Below are positions 49,287 through 59,995 of a stretch of DNA of 64,000 bases, one piece after another. Positions within the stretch are counted from its first letter, which is position 1, and each line of letters starts with the position of its first letter. The notes beneath the pieces were generated by a model, which made no database searches, had not been told where the DNA came from, and saw nothing but the letters and a program-made list of their open reading frames with translations. Source of the DNA: Tetradesmus obliquus (Eukaryota; Chlorophyta; Chlorophyceae; Sphaeropleales; Scenedesmaceae); the NCBI GenBank assembly GCA_030272155.1, contig CP126194.1, forward strand, positions 1,603,501 through 1,667,500. Direction: 5' to 3'. The position numbers were made by a program, and so were the translations under genes.

Positions 49287-49342
49287 GGTGGTAAGTATAG
49301 TATACCATAAGTATACTATTATGGTATACTATACTTACCACC
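49287..49342. repeat. Perfect 23-bp-stem hairpin (left arm)
   Basis: GGTGGTAAGTATAGTATACC... pairs with ...GGTATACTATACTTACCACC around a 10-base loop AGTATACTAT. It is mirrored at 59,060-59,115 in the right arm. Confidence 0.95.
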
Positions 49343-49418
49343 CCTGCTGTGGGGCAACACGGAGCCCACAGCAACCTTGTAGTTGCAGGTTAGTCTCTCC
49401 ATAGGCGGTGTGCATGGA

Positions 49419-49483
49419 CACTACTCAAGCACCGCTTATGGAGAACTATTGAAAAGCACAGGTATATAAGCATTGGTTCAAGC
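49419..49483 (+). repeat. Left terminal inverted repeat
   Basis: 65 bases starting CACTACTCAAGCACCGC and ending GGTTCAAGC. One mismatch to the right end. It forms a near-palindrome with the adjacent flank (CTCCATAGGCGGTG / CACCGCTTATGGAG). Confidence 0.88.
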
Positions 49484-49507
49484 GTCACTGCTTGATTTTT
49501 TCTTCAC

Positions 49508-52500
49508 TCAAATGGCCGCCACGTGAGCGCGCACGCGGTTCACAAACTCGGACACATAGCGCTCATCGCCGCCATGCTGCATGTTTTGCCTGCTCCACAG
49601 CCTCTGTCAATGGCGACCGCACGCGCATACCCTAGATACCGCACCACATCATCCACCTTTGTCCCCGCCATGATGCAGAAAGGGCACACCAGGTAAGCAA
49701 CCCAGGACGCTACAGTGTACATCATCTTGGCGCGCGCAGGTGAGTCGGCGTACACAGCCCCCAGCACAGCAAAGTGCAGAAACACAGAGCCCGCCATGAT
49801 GGCGGATGTGTTGGGGTCCCTCTCTGCAGGGGTGACGTACACACCATGATCGCCTGTAGTCACAGCAGCGGCAGGTGCAGAAGCAGTAAAACAACTGTCT
49901 AGCACGATACCTTGCGGCATGCAAAGCACCCCGGGTCTTGCTGCTACTGCTGCTGTGCACCTCATGTCAGCAAACGCTTGCATGACAAGCAGCAAACTGA
50001 TGCAGTGCGCGGTATAGGCTGAACTGAAACATTGTCCAAGTCAAGGGCTCTTAGGGAAGCACTTGCAAAATCTGCCCGAAAACTATGCTGTCATAGAAGC
50101 TGCGCACCTGCACCAGCTGCAGCATAGTCGCTGTCGCCGTCTCCAGCAGCAGCAGCAGCAAAAGCTAGCGCGCCTGCAGGCACAAGAAGCGCGCAAGTGT
50201 GAACAACACTCGCATGCCGGCCAAGCAGCAGTGCACCCCGCTGGAATAGAACAAGATCACATGCGCGCCAGCCGTACACTGCCTGCACACTTCTCCATGC
50301 AGCACATGGCTGCTCATAGCGCAACTGTGGCGACTGCTGCAGCGTGCTGCTGCTGTCATGATGACTGCACTGTGCTGTGAAAAGGCCAGCATACCTGCGC
50401 CAGCTGCAGCGGTGCCGCCGTCTCCAGCAGCAGCAGCAGCAGCAGCAGCAGCTGGCGAGCCTGCAGGCACAAGAAGCGTGCAAGCTTAAACAACACTCCC
50501 ATGCCGGGCAAGCAGCAGCGCACCCCGCTGGAACAGAACAAGATCACATGCGCGCCAGCCGTACACTGCCTGCACACTCCTCCATGCAGCACATGGCTGC
50601 TCATAGCGCAACTGTGGCGACTGCTGCAGCGTGCTGCTGCTGTCATGATGACTGCACTGTGCTGTGAAAAGGCCAGCATACCTGCGCCAGCTGCAGCGGT
50701 GCCGCCGTCTCCAGCAGCAGCAGCAGCAGCAGCTGGCGCGCCTGCAGGCACAAGAAGCGTGCAAGCGTAAACAACACTCCCATGCCGGGCAAGCAGCAGC
50801 GCACCCCGCTGGAACAGAACAAGATCACATGCGCGCCAGCCGTACACTGCCTGCACACTCCTCCATGCAGCACATGGCTGCTCATAGCGCAACCGTGGCG
50901 ACTGCTGCAGCGTGCTGCTGCTGTCATGATGACTGCACTGTGCTGTGAAAAGGCCAGCATACCTGCGCCAGCTGCAGCTGTGCCGCCGTCTCCAGCAGCA
51001 GCAGCAGCAGCAGCAGCAGCTGGCGAGCCTACAGGCACAAGAAGCGTGCAAGCGTAAACAACACTCCCATGCCGGGCAAGCAGCAGCGCACCCCGCTGGA
51101 ACAGAACAAGATCACATGCGCGCCAGCCGTACACTGCCTGCACACTCCTCCATGCAGCACATGGCTGCTCATAGCGCAACTGTGGCGACTGCTGCAGCGT
51201 GCTGCTGCTGTCATGATGACTGCACTGTGCTGTGAAAAGGCCAGCATACCTGCGCCAGCTGCAGCGGTGCCGCCGTCTCCAGCAGCAGCAGCAGCAGCAG
51301 CAGCTGGCGAGCCTACAGGCACAAGAAGCGTGCAAGCGTAAACAACACTCCCATGCCGGGCAAGCAGCAGCGCACCCCGCTGGAACAGAACAAGATCACA
51401 TGCGCGCCAGCCGTACACTGCCTGCACACTCCTCCATGCAGCACATGGCTGCTCATAGCGCAACTGTGGCGACTGCTGCAGCGTGCTGCTGCTGTCATGA
51501 TGACTGCACTGTGCTGTGAAAAGGCCAGCATACCTGCGCCAGCTGCAGCGGTGCCGCCGTCTCCAGCAGCAGCAGCAGCAGCAGCAGCTGGCGAGCCTGC
51601 AGGCACAAGAAGCGTGCAAGCGTAAACAACACTCCCATGCCGGGCAAGCAGCAGCGCACCCCGCTGGAACAGAACAAGATCACATGCGCGCCAGCCGTAC
51701 ACTGCCTGCACACTCCTCCATGCAGCACATGGCTGCTCATAGCGCAACTGTGGCGACTGCTGCAGCGTGCTGCTGCTGTCATGATGACTGCACTGTGCTG
51801 TGAAAAGGCCAGCATACCTGCGCCAGCTGCAGCGGTGCCGCCGTCTCCAGCAGCAGCAGCAGCAGCAGCTGGCGCGCCTGCAGGCACAAGAAGCGTGCAA
51901 GCGTAAACAACACTCCCATGCCGGGCAAGCAGCAGCGCACCCCGCTGGAACAGAACAAGATCACATGCGCGCCAGCCGTACACTGCCTGCACACTCCTCC
52001 ATGCAGCACATGGCTGCTCATAGCGCAACTGTGGCGACTGCTGCAGCGTGCTGCTGCTGTCATGATGACTGCACTGTGCTGTGAAAAGGCCAGCATACCT
52101 GCGCCAGCTGCAGCGGTGCCGCCGTCTCCAGCAGCAGCAGCAGCAGCAGCAGCTGGCGAGCCTACAGGCACAAGAAGCGTGCAAGCGTAAACAACACTCC
52201 CATGCCGGGCAAGCAGCAGCGCACCCCGCTGGAACAGAACAAGATCACATGCGCGCCAGCCGTACACTGCCTGCACACTCCTCCATGCAGCACATGGCTG
52301 CTCATAGCGCAACTGTGGCGACTGCTGCAGCGTGCTGCTGCTGTCATGATGACTGCACTGTGCTGTGAAAAGGCCAGCATACCTGCGCCAGCTGCAGCGG
52401 TGCCGCCGTCTCCAGCAGCAGCAGCAGCAGCAGCAGCTGGCGAGCCTGCAGGCACAAGAAGCGTGCAAGCGTAAACAACACTCCCATGCCGGGCAAGCAG

Positions 52501-54679
52501 CAGCGCACCCCGCTGGAACAGAACAAGATCACATGCGCGCCAGCCGTACACTGCCTGCACACTCCTCCATGCAGCACATGGCTGCTCATAGCGCAACTGT
52601 GGCGACTGCTGCAGCGTGCTGCTGCTGTCATGATGACTGCACTGTGCTGTGAAAAGGCCAGCATACCTGCGCCAGCTGCAGCGGTGCCGCCGTCTCCAGC
52701 AGCAGCAGCAGCAGCAGCAGCTGGCGAGCCTACAGGCACAAGAAGCGTGCAAGCGTAAACAACACTCCCATGCCGGGCAAGCAGCAGCGCACCCCGCTGG
52801 AACAGAACAAGATCACATGCGCGCCAGCCGTACACTGCCTGCACACTCCTCCATGCAGCACATGGCTGCTCATAGCGCAACTGTGGCGACTGCTGCAGCG
52901 TGCTGCTGCTGTCATGATGACTGCACTGTGCTGTGAAAAGGCCAGCATACCTGCGCCAGCTGCAGCGGTGCCGCCGTCTCCAGCAGCAGCAGCAGCAGCA
53001 GCAGCTGGCGAGCCTGCAGGCACAAGAAGCGTGCAAGCGTAAACAACACTCCCATGCCGGGCAAGCAGCAGCGCACCCCGCTGGAACAGAACAAGATCAC
53101 ATGCGCGCCAGCCGTACACTGCCTGCACACTCCTCCATGCAGCACATGGCTGCTCATAGCGCAACTGTGGCGACTGCTGCAGCGTGCTGCTGCTGTCATG
53201 ATGACTGCACTGTGCTGTGAAAAGGCCAGCATACCTGCGCCAGCTGCAGCGGTGCCGCCGTCTCCAGCAGCAGCAGCAGCAGCAGCTGGCGCGCCTGCAG
53301 GCACAAGAAGCGTGCAAGCGTAAACAACACTCCCATGCCGGGCAAGCAGCAGCGCACCCCGCTGGAACAGAACAAGATCACATGCGCGCCAGCCGTACAC
53401 TGCCTGCACACTCCTCCATGCAGCACATGGCTGCTCATAGCGCAACTGTGGCGACTGCTGCAGCGTGCTGCTGCTGTCATGATGACTGCACTGTGCTGTG
53501 AAAAGGCCAGCATACCTGCGCCAGCTGCAGCGGTGCCGCCGTCTCCAGCAGCAGCAGCAGCAGCAGCAGCTGGCGAGCCTACAGGCACAAGAAGCGTGCA
53601 AGCGTAAACAACACTCCCATGCCGGGCAAGCAGCAGCGCACCCCGCTGGAACAGAACAAGATCACATGCGCGCCAGCCGTACACTGCCTGCACACTCCTC
53701 CATGCAGCACATGGCTGCTCATAGCGCAACTGTGGCGACTGCTGCAGCGTGCTGCTGCTGTCATGATGACTGCACTGTGCTGTGAAAAGGCCAGCATACC
53801 TGCGCCAGCTGCAGCGGTGCCGCCGTCTCCAGCAGCAGCAGCAGCAGCAGCAGCTGGCGAGCCTGCAGGCACAAGAAGCGTGCAAGCGTAAACAACACTC
53901 CCATGCCGGGCAAGCAGCAGCGCACCCCGCTGGAACAGAACAAGATCACATGCGCGCCAGCCGTACACTGCCTGCACACTCCTCCATGCAGCACATGGCT
54001 GCTCATAGCGCAACTGTGGCGACTGCTGCAGCGTGCTGCTGCTGTCATGATGACTGCACTGTGCTGTGAAAAGGCCAGCATACCTGCGCCAGCTGCAGCG
54101 GTGCCGCCGTCTCCAGCAGCAGCAGCAGCAGCAGCTGGCGCGCCTGCAGGCACAAGAAGCGTGCAAGCGTAAACAACACTCCCATCCCGGGCAAGCAGCA
54201 GCGCACCCCGCTGGAACAGAACAAGATCACATGCGCGCCAGCCGTACACTGCCTGCACACTCCTCCATGCAGCACATGGCTGCTCATAGCGCAACCGTGG
54301 CGACTGCTGCAGCGTGCTGCTGCTGTCATGATGACTGCACTGTGCTGTGAAAAGGCCAGCATACCTGCGCCAGCTGCAGCTGTGCCGCCGTCTCCAGCAG
54401 CAGCAGCAGCAGCAGCAGCAGCTGGCGAGCCTACAGGCACAAGAAGCGTGCAAGCGTAAACAACACTCCCATGCCGGGCAAGCAGCAGCGCACCCCGCTG
54501 GAACAGAACAAGATCACATGCGCGCCAGCCGTACACTGCCTGCACACTCCTCCATGCAGCACATGGCTGCTCATAGCGCAACTGTGGCGACTGCTGCAGC
54601 GTGCTGCTGCTGTCATGATGACTGCACTGTGCTGTGAAAAGGCCAGCATACCTGCGCCAGCTGCAGCGGTGCCGCCGTC

Positions 54680-54715
<36 letters not shown>

Positions 54716-57700
54716 TGGCGAGCCTGCAGGCACAAGAAGCGTGCAAGCGTAAACAACACTCCCATGCCGGGCAAGCAGCAGCGCACCCCGCTGGAACAGA
54801 ACAAGATCACATGCGCGCCAGCCGTACACTGCCTGCACACTCCTCCATGCAGCACATGGCTGCTCATAGCGCAACTGTGGCGACTGCTGCAGCGTGCTGC
54901 TGCTGTCATGATGACTACACTGTGCTGTGAAAAGGCCAGCATACCTGCGCCAGCTGCAGCGGTGCCGCCGTCTCCAGCAGCAGCAGCAGCAGCAGCTGGC
55001 GCGCCTGCAGGCACAAGAAGCGTGCAAGCGTAAACAACACTCCCATGCCGGGCAAGCAGCAGCGCACCCCGCTGGAACAGAACAAGATCACATGCGCGCC
55101 AGCCGTACACTGCCTGCACACTCCTCCATGCAGCACATGGCTGCTCATAGCGCAACTGTGGCGACTGCTGCAGCGTGCTGCTGCTGTCATGATGACTGCA
55201 CTGTGCTGTGAAAAGGCCAGCATACCTGCGCCAGCTGCAGCGGTGCCGCCGTCTCCAGCAGCAGCAGCAGCAGCAGCAGCTGGCGAGCCTGCAGGCACAA
55301 GAAGCGTGCAAGCGTAAACAACACTCCCATGCCGGGCAAGCAGCAGCGCACCCCGCTGGAACAGAACAAGATCACATGCGCGCCAGCCGTACACTGCCTG
55401 CACACTCCTCCATGCAGCACATGGCTGCTCATAGCGCAACTGTGGCGACTGCTGCAGCGTGCTGCTGCTGTCATGATGACTGCACTGTGCTGTGAAAAGG
55501 CCAGCATACCTGCGCCAGCTGCAGCGGTGCCGCCGTCTCCAGCAGCAGCAGCAGCAGCAGCTGGCGCGCCTGCAGGCACAAGAAGCGTGCAAGCGTAAAC
55601 AACACTCCCATCCCGGGCAAGCAGCAGCGCACCCCGCTGGAACAGAACAAGATCACATGCGCGCCAGCCGTACACTGCCTGCACACTCCTCCATGCAGCA
55701 CATGGCTGCTCATAGCGCAACCGTGGCGACTGCTGCAGCGTGCTGCTGCTGTCATGATGACTGCACTGTGCTGTGAAAAGGCCAGCATACCTGCGCCAGC
55801 TGCAGCTGTGCCGCCGTCTCCAGCAGCAGCAGCAGCAGCAGCAGCAGCTGGCGAGCCTACAGGCACAAGAAGCGTGCAAGCGTAAACAACACTCCCATGC
55901 CGGGCAAGCAGCAGCGCACCCCGCTGGAACAGAACAAGATCACATGCGCGCCAGCCGTACACTGCCTGCACACTCCTCCATGCAGCACATGGCTGCTCAT
56001 AGCGCAACTGTGGCGACTGCTGCAGCGTGCTGCTGCTGTCATGATGACTGCACTGTGCTGTGAAAAGGCCAGCATACCTGCGCCAGCTGCAGCGGTGCCG
56101 CCGTCTCCAGCAGCAGCAGCAGCAGCAGCAGCTGGCGAGCCTGCAGGCACAAGAAGCGTGCAAGCGTAAACAACACTCCCATGCCGGGCAAGCAGCAGCG
56201 CACCCCGCTGGAACAGAACAAGATCACATGCGCGCCAGCCGTACACTGCCTGCACACTCCTCCATGCAGCACATGGCTGCTCATAGCGCAACTGTGGCGA
56301 CTGCTGCAGCGTGCTGCTGCTGTCATGATGACTGCACTGTGCTGTGAAAAGGCCAGCATACCTGCGCCAGCTGCAGCGGTGCCGCCGTCTCCAGCAGCAG
56401 CAGCAGCAGCAGCAGCAGCTGCGCCTGCGTCAGCGGGCGCGCCTGCAGGCACAAGAAGCGCGCGCGCTTCTTCAACAACACACGCATGCCGGGCAAGCAG
56501 CAGTGCACCCCGCTGCCAGCTGGAACAGTACTGAACACCTGATGCAAATCATTCTGTGCTCCGCAACATGGATTACTCCTCACAGCATGTGGGCGCACCT
56601 GGTTTGGGTGGCGCCAGTCTCGCTATGTCAGCCTTGAGTGGCAGCAGAAAGGCATCCATCACTGTAGGCTCTGTGGGGCCTTCTATCAGCACCGTGAGGG
56701 AGTGCCATTCAGCCCATGCTGATGCGCCATCAGGAAGGCACTCGTACCTGCAGCCCAGTGCGGTCATTGTGTCACGGTGGCGCAATGCTGGCCAAAGCTG
56801 AGACCTCACAAGAGACAGCTTCGCTAGCATGATGGAATGCAGCATATCAAGGAGTTCAAATATAAAACATATGAAGCGATGCTTTACAAGATCAGCCCTG
56901 ACACACCTCCACCAAATGCCGCCTGTAGACCACTGCCTGCTTTTGAACGGCTGGAAGAAATCGGCCCCGAGCGCAATCACGCCATGGCCTGGTCCAGCTG
57001 CCGCACCACCTGTGGCTTTGTTGACCCGGTTCCATTCTGGAGAGTCCTAGTAGTTGCCAACCACCTTGGCCTTCGCAGTCCTGATGGCTGTCACAAAGTT
57101 TGGGTCCATCATCAGCTCCTCAATGGACTCCTGTGGACGGATGTACCAGAACCTCTGCATGCAAAGCAGTCAAGCTAAGTGAGTGACATCAGTCAGAACA
57201 TATGCTTGTTAACTGCCCTGGAACCTCGCGGCAGCAAGTACCTGCACAGCCGAAGAACATCAGCGCAGCAAAATTGTCAGCTCCATTTACCCTGAGGTGA
57301 AAAACACACTTGCACTTTTGGCACAGCATGGTCAGAACATCCCGCAACTACACTGCATACGCCGCCACCCCTGTCCAGCACTCACCCTCACGGGCACTTC
57401 CTTGCATCAAACCGTGCTCCGCCGCACTTCTTGCAGCAGTCCTGCCGATGAGCCTTCCACTCGGACTGGGGAGTAGGGGGCCAGCCGGTGCACCCCAGGA
57501 GACAGGAGTGCCACTCGTACTTGCTGGCAGTCGCCACATCCAGCACCTGCTTCATCATGTACAGGCTCTTGGGCAGCGTGTGGCCTTGCAGCACATCACA
57601 GCATGCTGCGTCATTGTTATCATTATGCAGATGATGATAGCATGCAGTGGCTCAACAGAAAAGCACGAGCAGTCACACACAAACCTGATGGAATCAACAG

Positions 57701-58301
57701 CCTGATGCGACAAGCCATGCGGCATGCTACTTCCAATAGCAAACTCACCACCCACAGCTCTCACCTGCGGCAGCAACTCTGTGATGAAACCGAGCGTGTC
57801 ACTGAAGGCGCTATTTGTCATGCTATGGTCGTTCCAGATGGAGACACACTTGAAAATGGCATCCATGTTGGTTACACGCGCGCCTGGGTACACCGGGTCG
57901 CCAGCGTGCTCCTGGCACCAAGTGTGCTGCGGCAGGTTGCGTGGCATGTCCTCTGGCCTGGCATAGTCCTTAGCAGTTTTGGCTGGACGGCCCCAGAAGA
58001 AGCCACCAGACGATGTGCCGGCCCCAGGCGCAGCCGCAGCACCATCGCCAGAAGAACCACCACCACCAGCAGCAGCAGCAGCGGCTGCAGCAGCTATCTC
58101 AGGAGTGTGCGTACAACCTGATGCACCGGGGGTCGCTCCTGCCACCCAAGCATCTGCGGCGCCTGCTGCCCCACCTGCAACAGCCATGGCTGCTTCAACA
58201 GCAGCTGCAGCTGCAGCCGCAGCAGCTGTATCTTGGTCATCTGGGCTGCCATCACCAGCGTCATCACCAGCGTCATCACCAGCGCTGTCCTGGAGCAGCA
58301 T
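49508..58301 (-). CDS. CACTA-type transposase (Tnp2-like) with a 23-exon internal array
   Basis: From the ATG at 58,301: an Ala/Gly/Asp-rich N-terminus, then LPQHTWCQEHAGDPVYPGA and DTLGFITELLPQ. Next exons give GHTLPKSLYMMKQVLDVATA with zinc-ligand-like YEWHSCLLGC and DCCKKCGGARF. Then come RFWYIRPQESIEELMMDPNF, SPEWNRVNKATGG, the catalytic-Asp block VIALGADFFQPF, and VLIEGPTEPTVMDAFLLPLK, ending at a phase 1 donor at 56,598. The tandem exon array follows. After it: GDHGVYVTPAERDPNTSAIM, VFLHFAVLGAVYADSPARAK and LVCPFCIMAGTKVDD (ends 49,631), then a last exon 49,589-49,508 with GGDERYVSEFVNRVRAHVAA. Order and motifs match Transposase_21 proteins. Problems: an in-frame TAG at 57,047-57,049 unless a 58-nt intron removes it, and a C-terminus shorter than usual. 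Confidence 0.75.
50098..56460 (-). repeat. Tandem array of about 23 exon-intron units (about 284 bp each) inside the transposase gene
   Basis: 22 near-identical units plus one diverged unit at the 50.1 kb end. Spacing is 281, 284, 287 or 293 bp, differing only by CAG triplets. On the minus strand every unit has an acceptor (TTGTGCCTGCAG or TGTAG), an exon of about 60-63 nt (for example 50,741-50,682), a donor (GTATGC; GTGCGC in the last unit), and an intron of about 221 nt. In phase 1, set by the upstream exon, each exon reads as Gly-Ala/Ser-Pro-poly-Ala-GDGGTAAAGA with no stop, and the next downstream exon (GDHGVYV) also needs phase 1. The first unit (GAPADAG...) and last unit (GALAFAAAAAGDGDSDYAA) are diverged but still open. 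Confidence 0.88.
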
Positions 58302-58811
58302 ATGCTACTACTCTGCTGCCTGCTGCTGACCTGGCCACACCATGCCTGCCTAGACAGGGGTGCTGGCAGCATAGTGTCAGACAGCAAATAAGTGTCTTAG
58401 CAAATAAGCTTTTGGTTTATCGACCTCGGCAGGATTTCTTGAGCAAGTGCCGGAGCAGAGGCCAAGGTGTCCCTTCTCGAAACACTACATAGCGAAGTTA
58501 CCCAGCTTGCAGAAGAGGCGACTGGGATCACTGACATACAAGTTATAAGGTCCGAGTACGAATGCGCTAGAGGCTACAGCTGCAGGGCACACACCAGGGT
58601 GCCAACCATGTGAGGTAGGACGTTACTTTTGACAGTTCATGACTGCGCAGGCCTGCGCTTGCAGACCACATCACAACAGGCGTTTCAAGCAGCTGATTCA
58701 AAAAGCACCAGGGATCGTCACACGTCTTGCCAACCATTGCACCAACAACAGGTCACTTCACTTGCTGCTACTGCTCCCCGGTGCCAAGTGATTTTGGCTT
58801 TTCATACACAG

Positions 58812-58918
58812 ATGGCAGACTATCACACAGTATACAAAGGCCCTGAGGGCGAGACGACGCAGTGGGAGGACATACAGATACGGCTAGGCAACATGGCCCC
58901 CAAGCCAAAGCCCTGGAA
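58812..58918 (+). pseudogene. Captured first exon of a phosducin-like protein 3 gene
   Basis: After an acceptor-like CATACACAG, an ATG opens MADYHTVYKGPEGETTQWED and IQIRLGNMAPKPKPW, the conserved N-terminus of PDCL3/phosducin-like proteins, which assist CCT chaperonin folding. Homology ends where the transposon terminal repeat begins (58,919), so no thioredoxin-like domain is present. It lies divergent from the transposase start (58,301) and could share its promoter. It is a truncated fragment, not a working gene. Confidence 0.8.
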
Positions 58919-58983
58919 GCTTGAACCAATGCTTATATACCTGTGCTTTTCAATAGTTCTTCATAAGCGGTGCTTGAGTAGTG
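58919..58983 (-). repeat. Right terminal inverted repeat
   Basis: Complement of the left terminal repeat with one mismatch (TATGAAG versus TATGGAG). Ends ...CTTGAGTAGTG. Confidence 0.88.
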
Positions 58984-59059
58984 TCCATGCACACCGCCTA
59001 TGGAGAGACTAACCTGCAACTACAAGGTTGCTGTGGGCTCCGTGTTGCCCCACAGCAGG

Positions 59060-59115
59060 GGTGGTAAGTATAGTATACCATAATAGTATACTTATGGTAT
59101 ACTATACTTACCACC
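59060..59115. repeat. Perfect 23-bp-stem hairpin (right arm)
   Basis: Mirror of 49,287-49,342, with the loop reverse-complemented (ATAGTATACT), as expected for an inverted copy. Confidence 0.95.
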
Positions 59116-59995
59116 CCTGCCCCACAGTCAGAGCAAACTCTAAGGTGTCACCCGCTTGCAGTGGTGCCAGCTGGCTACAGCCGGCCTGCCCCGTGAGCAG
59201 TCGTTGCGCACCGGCCAACGAATTGCTGTATATTGTTACAGCCTATAACTACCCGTCTCTTGTCGTTCTGACGGGTGTGACCGGTACGTCCAACGCCTCT
59301 ACGTCAGGCGAAGCTGCAGCTCATGTTACTGGTGACACATCGTGATACAGAGACAAGCAAGCATGTACTATACATAGCCTGCCAGCTGTAGACGTTGCAG
59401 TCACCTTGGTTGTTGTGCAGTGTGCAAGGATTCTTGTTCGTGAACAGTGCTGATCAACTGCGCACTTCACAGTTGAAGCCACTGCTGACCACGGTCGGAG
59501 GCCACAGGTGAGCCATACACACGGTTAGATCTTATAAACAGCACCAAAGCAGAAGATAGCGGCCTTGTTTCCTTATGGTCATCGGCGATTGCTCAGGGAT
59601 ATCCACTTCGGAGAAGCAGGTTATGTCGACGTCCTCATACATTGTTTTCATTATCACTTAATGCTTTCGTCGTGCATTTATATCAACAGACAGCTTGGAA
59701 GACGGCTGGTTCAGTCACGATGATATAATGATTCGGACCACTTGCAAGGCAGCCTCAGGATTCAGTTTCCTTTACAATGCATGGTGATGTGTATATATCT
59801 AAATTGTGGTGCATTAAACCCAACGATTGCAGTGGGCAGCATGGGTGTGAACATCACCGCGCAGACTGCCTTGCCGACCGAGAGTGTGAACAGTGAGGCC
59901 AGGTCCGCATGTATATCCACACATAGCGCTCACTTAGCCACCTCTGCTGTTTGCTGCTTGCCACAGGAGCCCCCGCCAGTAGTTCGTCAAGAGGT

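Larger units (their letters stand above)
45048..49418. repeat. Left arm of the large inverted duplication (host DNA)
   Basis: The reverse complement of 58,984-63,352, about 4.37 kb, near identical with scattered single-base differences (for example FCYLLV versus FCYLVV in the kinase frame). It contains the truncated arabinokinase tail, a glycine-rich-protein gene and a 56-bp hairpin. Its inner edge abuts the CACTA terminus. Confidence 0.93.
49419..58983 (-). mobile_element. CACTA/EnSpm-type DNA transposon, 9,565 bp
   Basis: Termini are CACTACTCAAGC at 49,419 and its complement ending GTAGTG at 58,983. The terminal inverted repeats are 65 bp with one mismatch. The interior encodes a Tnp2-like transposase on the minus strand from 58,301 to 49,508, a large exon array within that gene, and a captured phosducin-like first exon on the plus strand. 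CACTA elements normally sit between 3-bp direct target duplications. Here the flanks are GGA and TCC, i.e. reverse complements, because the host DNA itself is inverted on the two sides. Confidence 0.82.

Noticed and set aside
50098-56460. CRISPR array or satellite-only interpretation
   Set aside because: No short repeats with unique spacers. Units are 284 bp and contiguous. A plain satellite would not explain conserved splice sites and a shared open phase matching both flanking transposase exons.
50377-56637. Repeated plus-strand ORFs of 94-98 codons in each array unit (RPAYLRQLQ...)
   Set aside because: They are antisense shadows of the minus-strand repeat, start at GTG, and terminate in every unit. 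They show no link to neighbouring exons, while the minus strand forms a consistent splice and phase chain.
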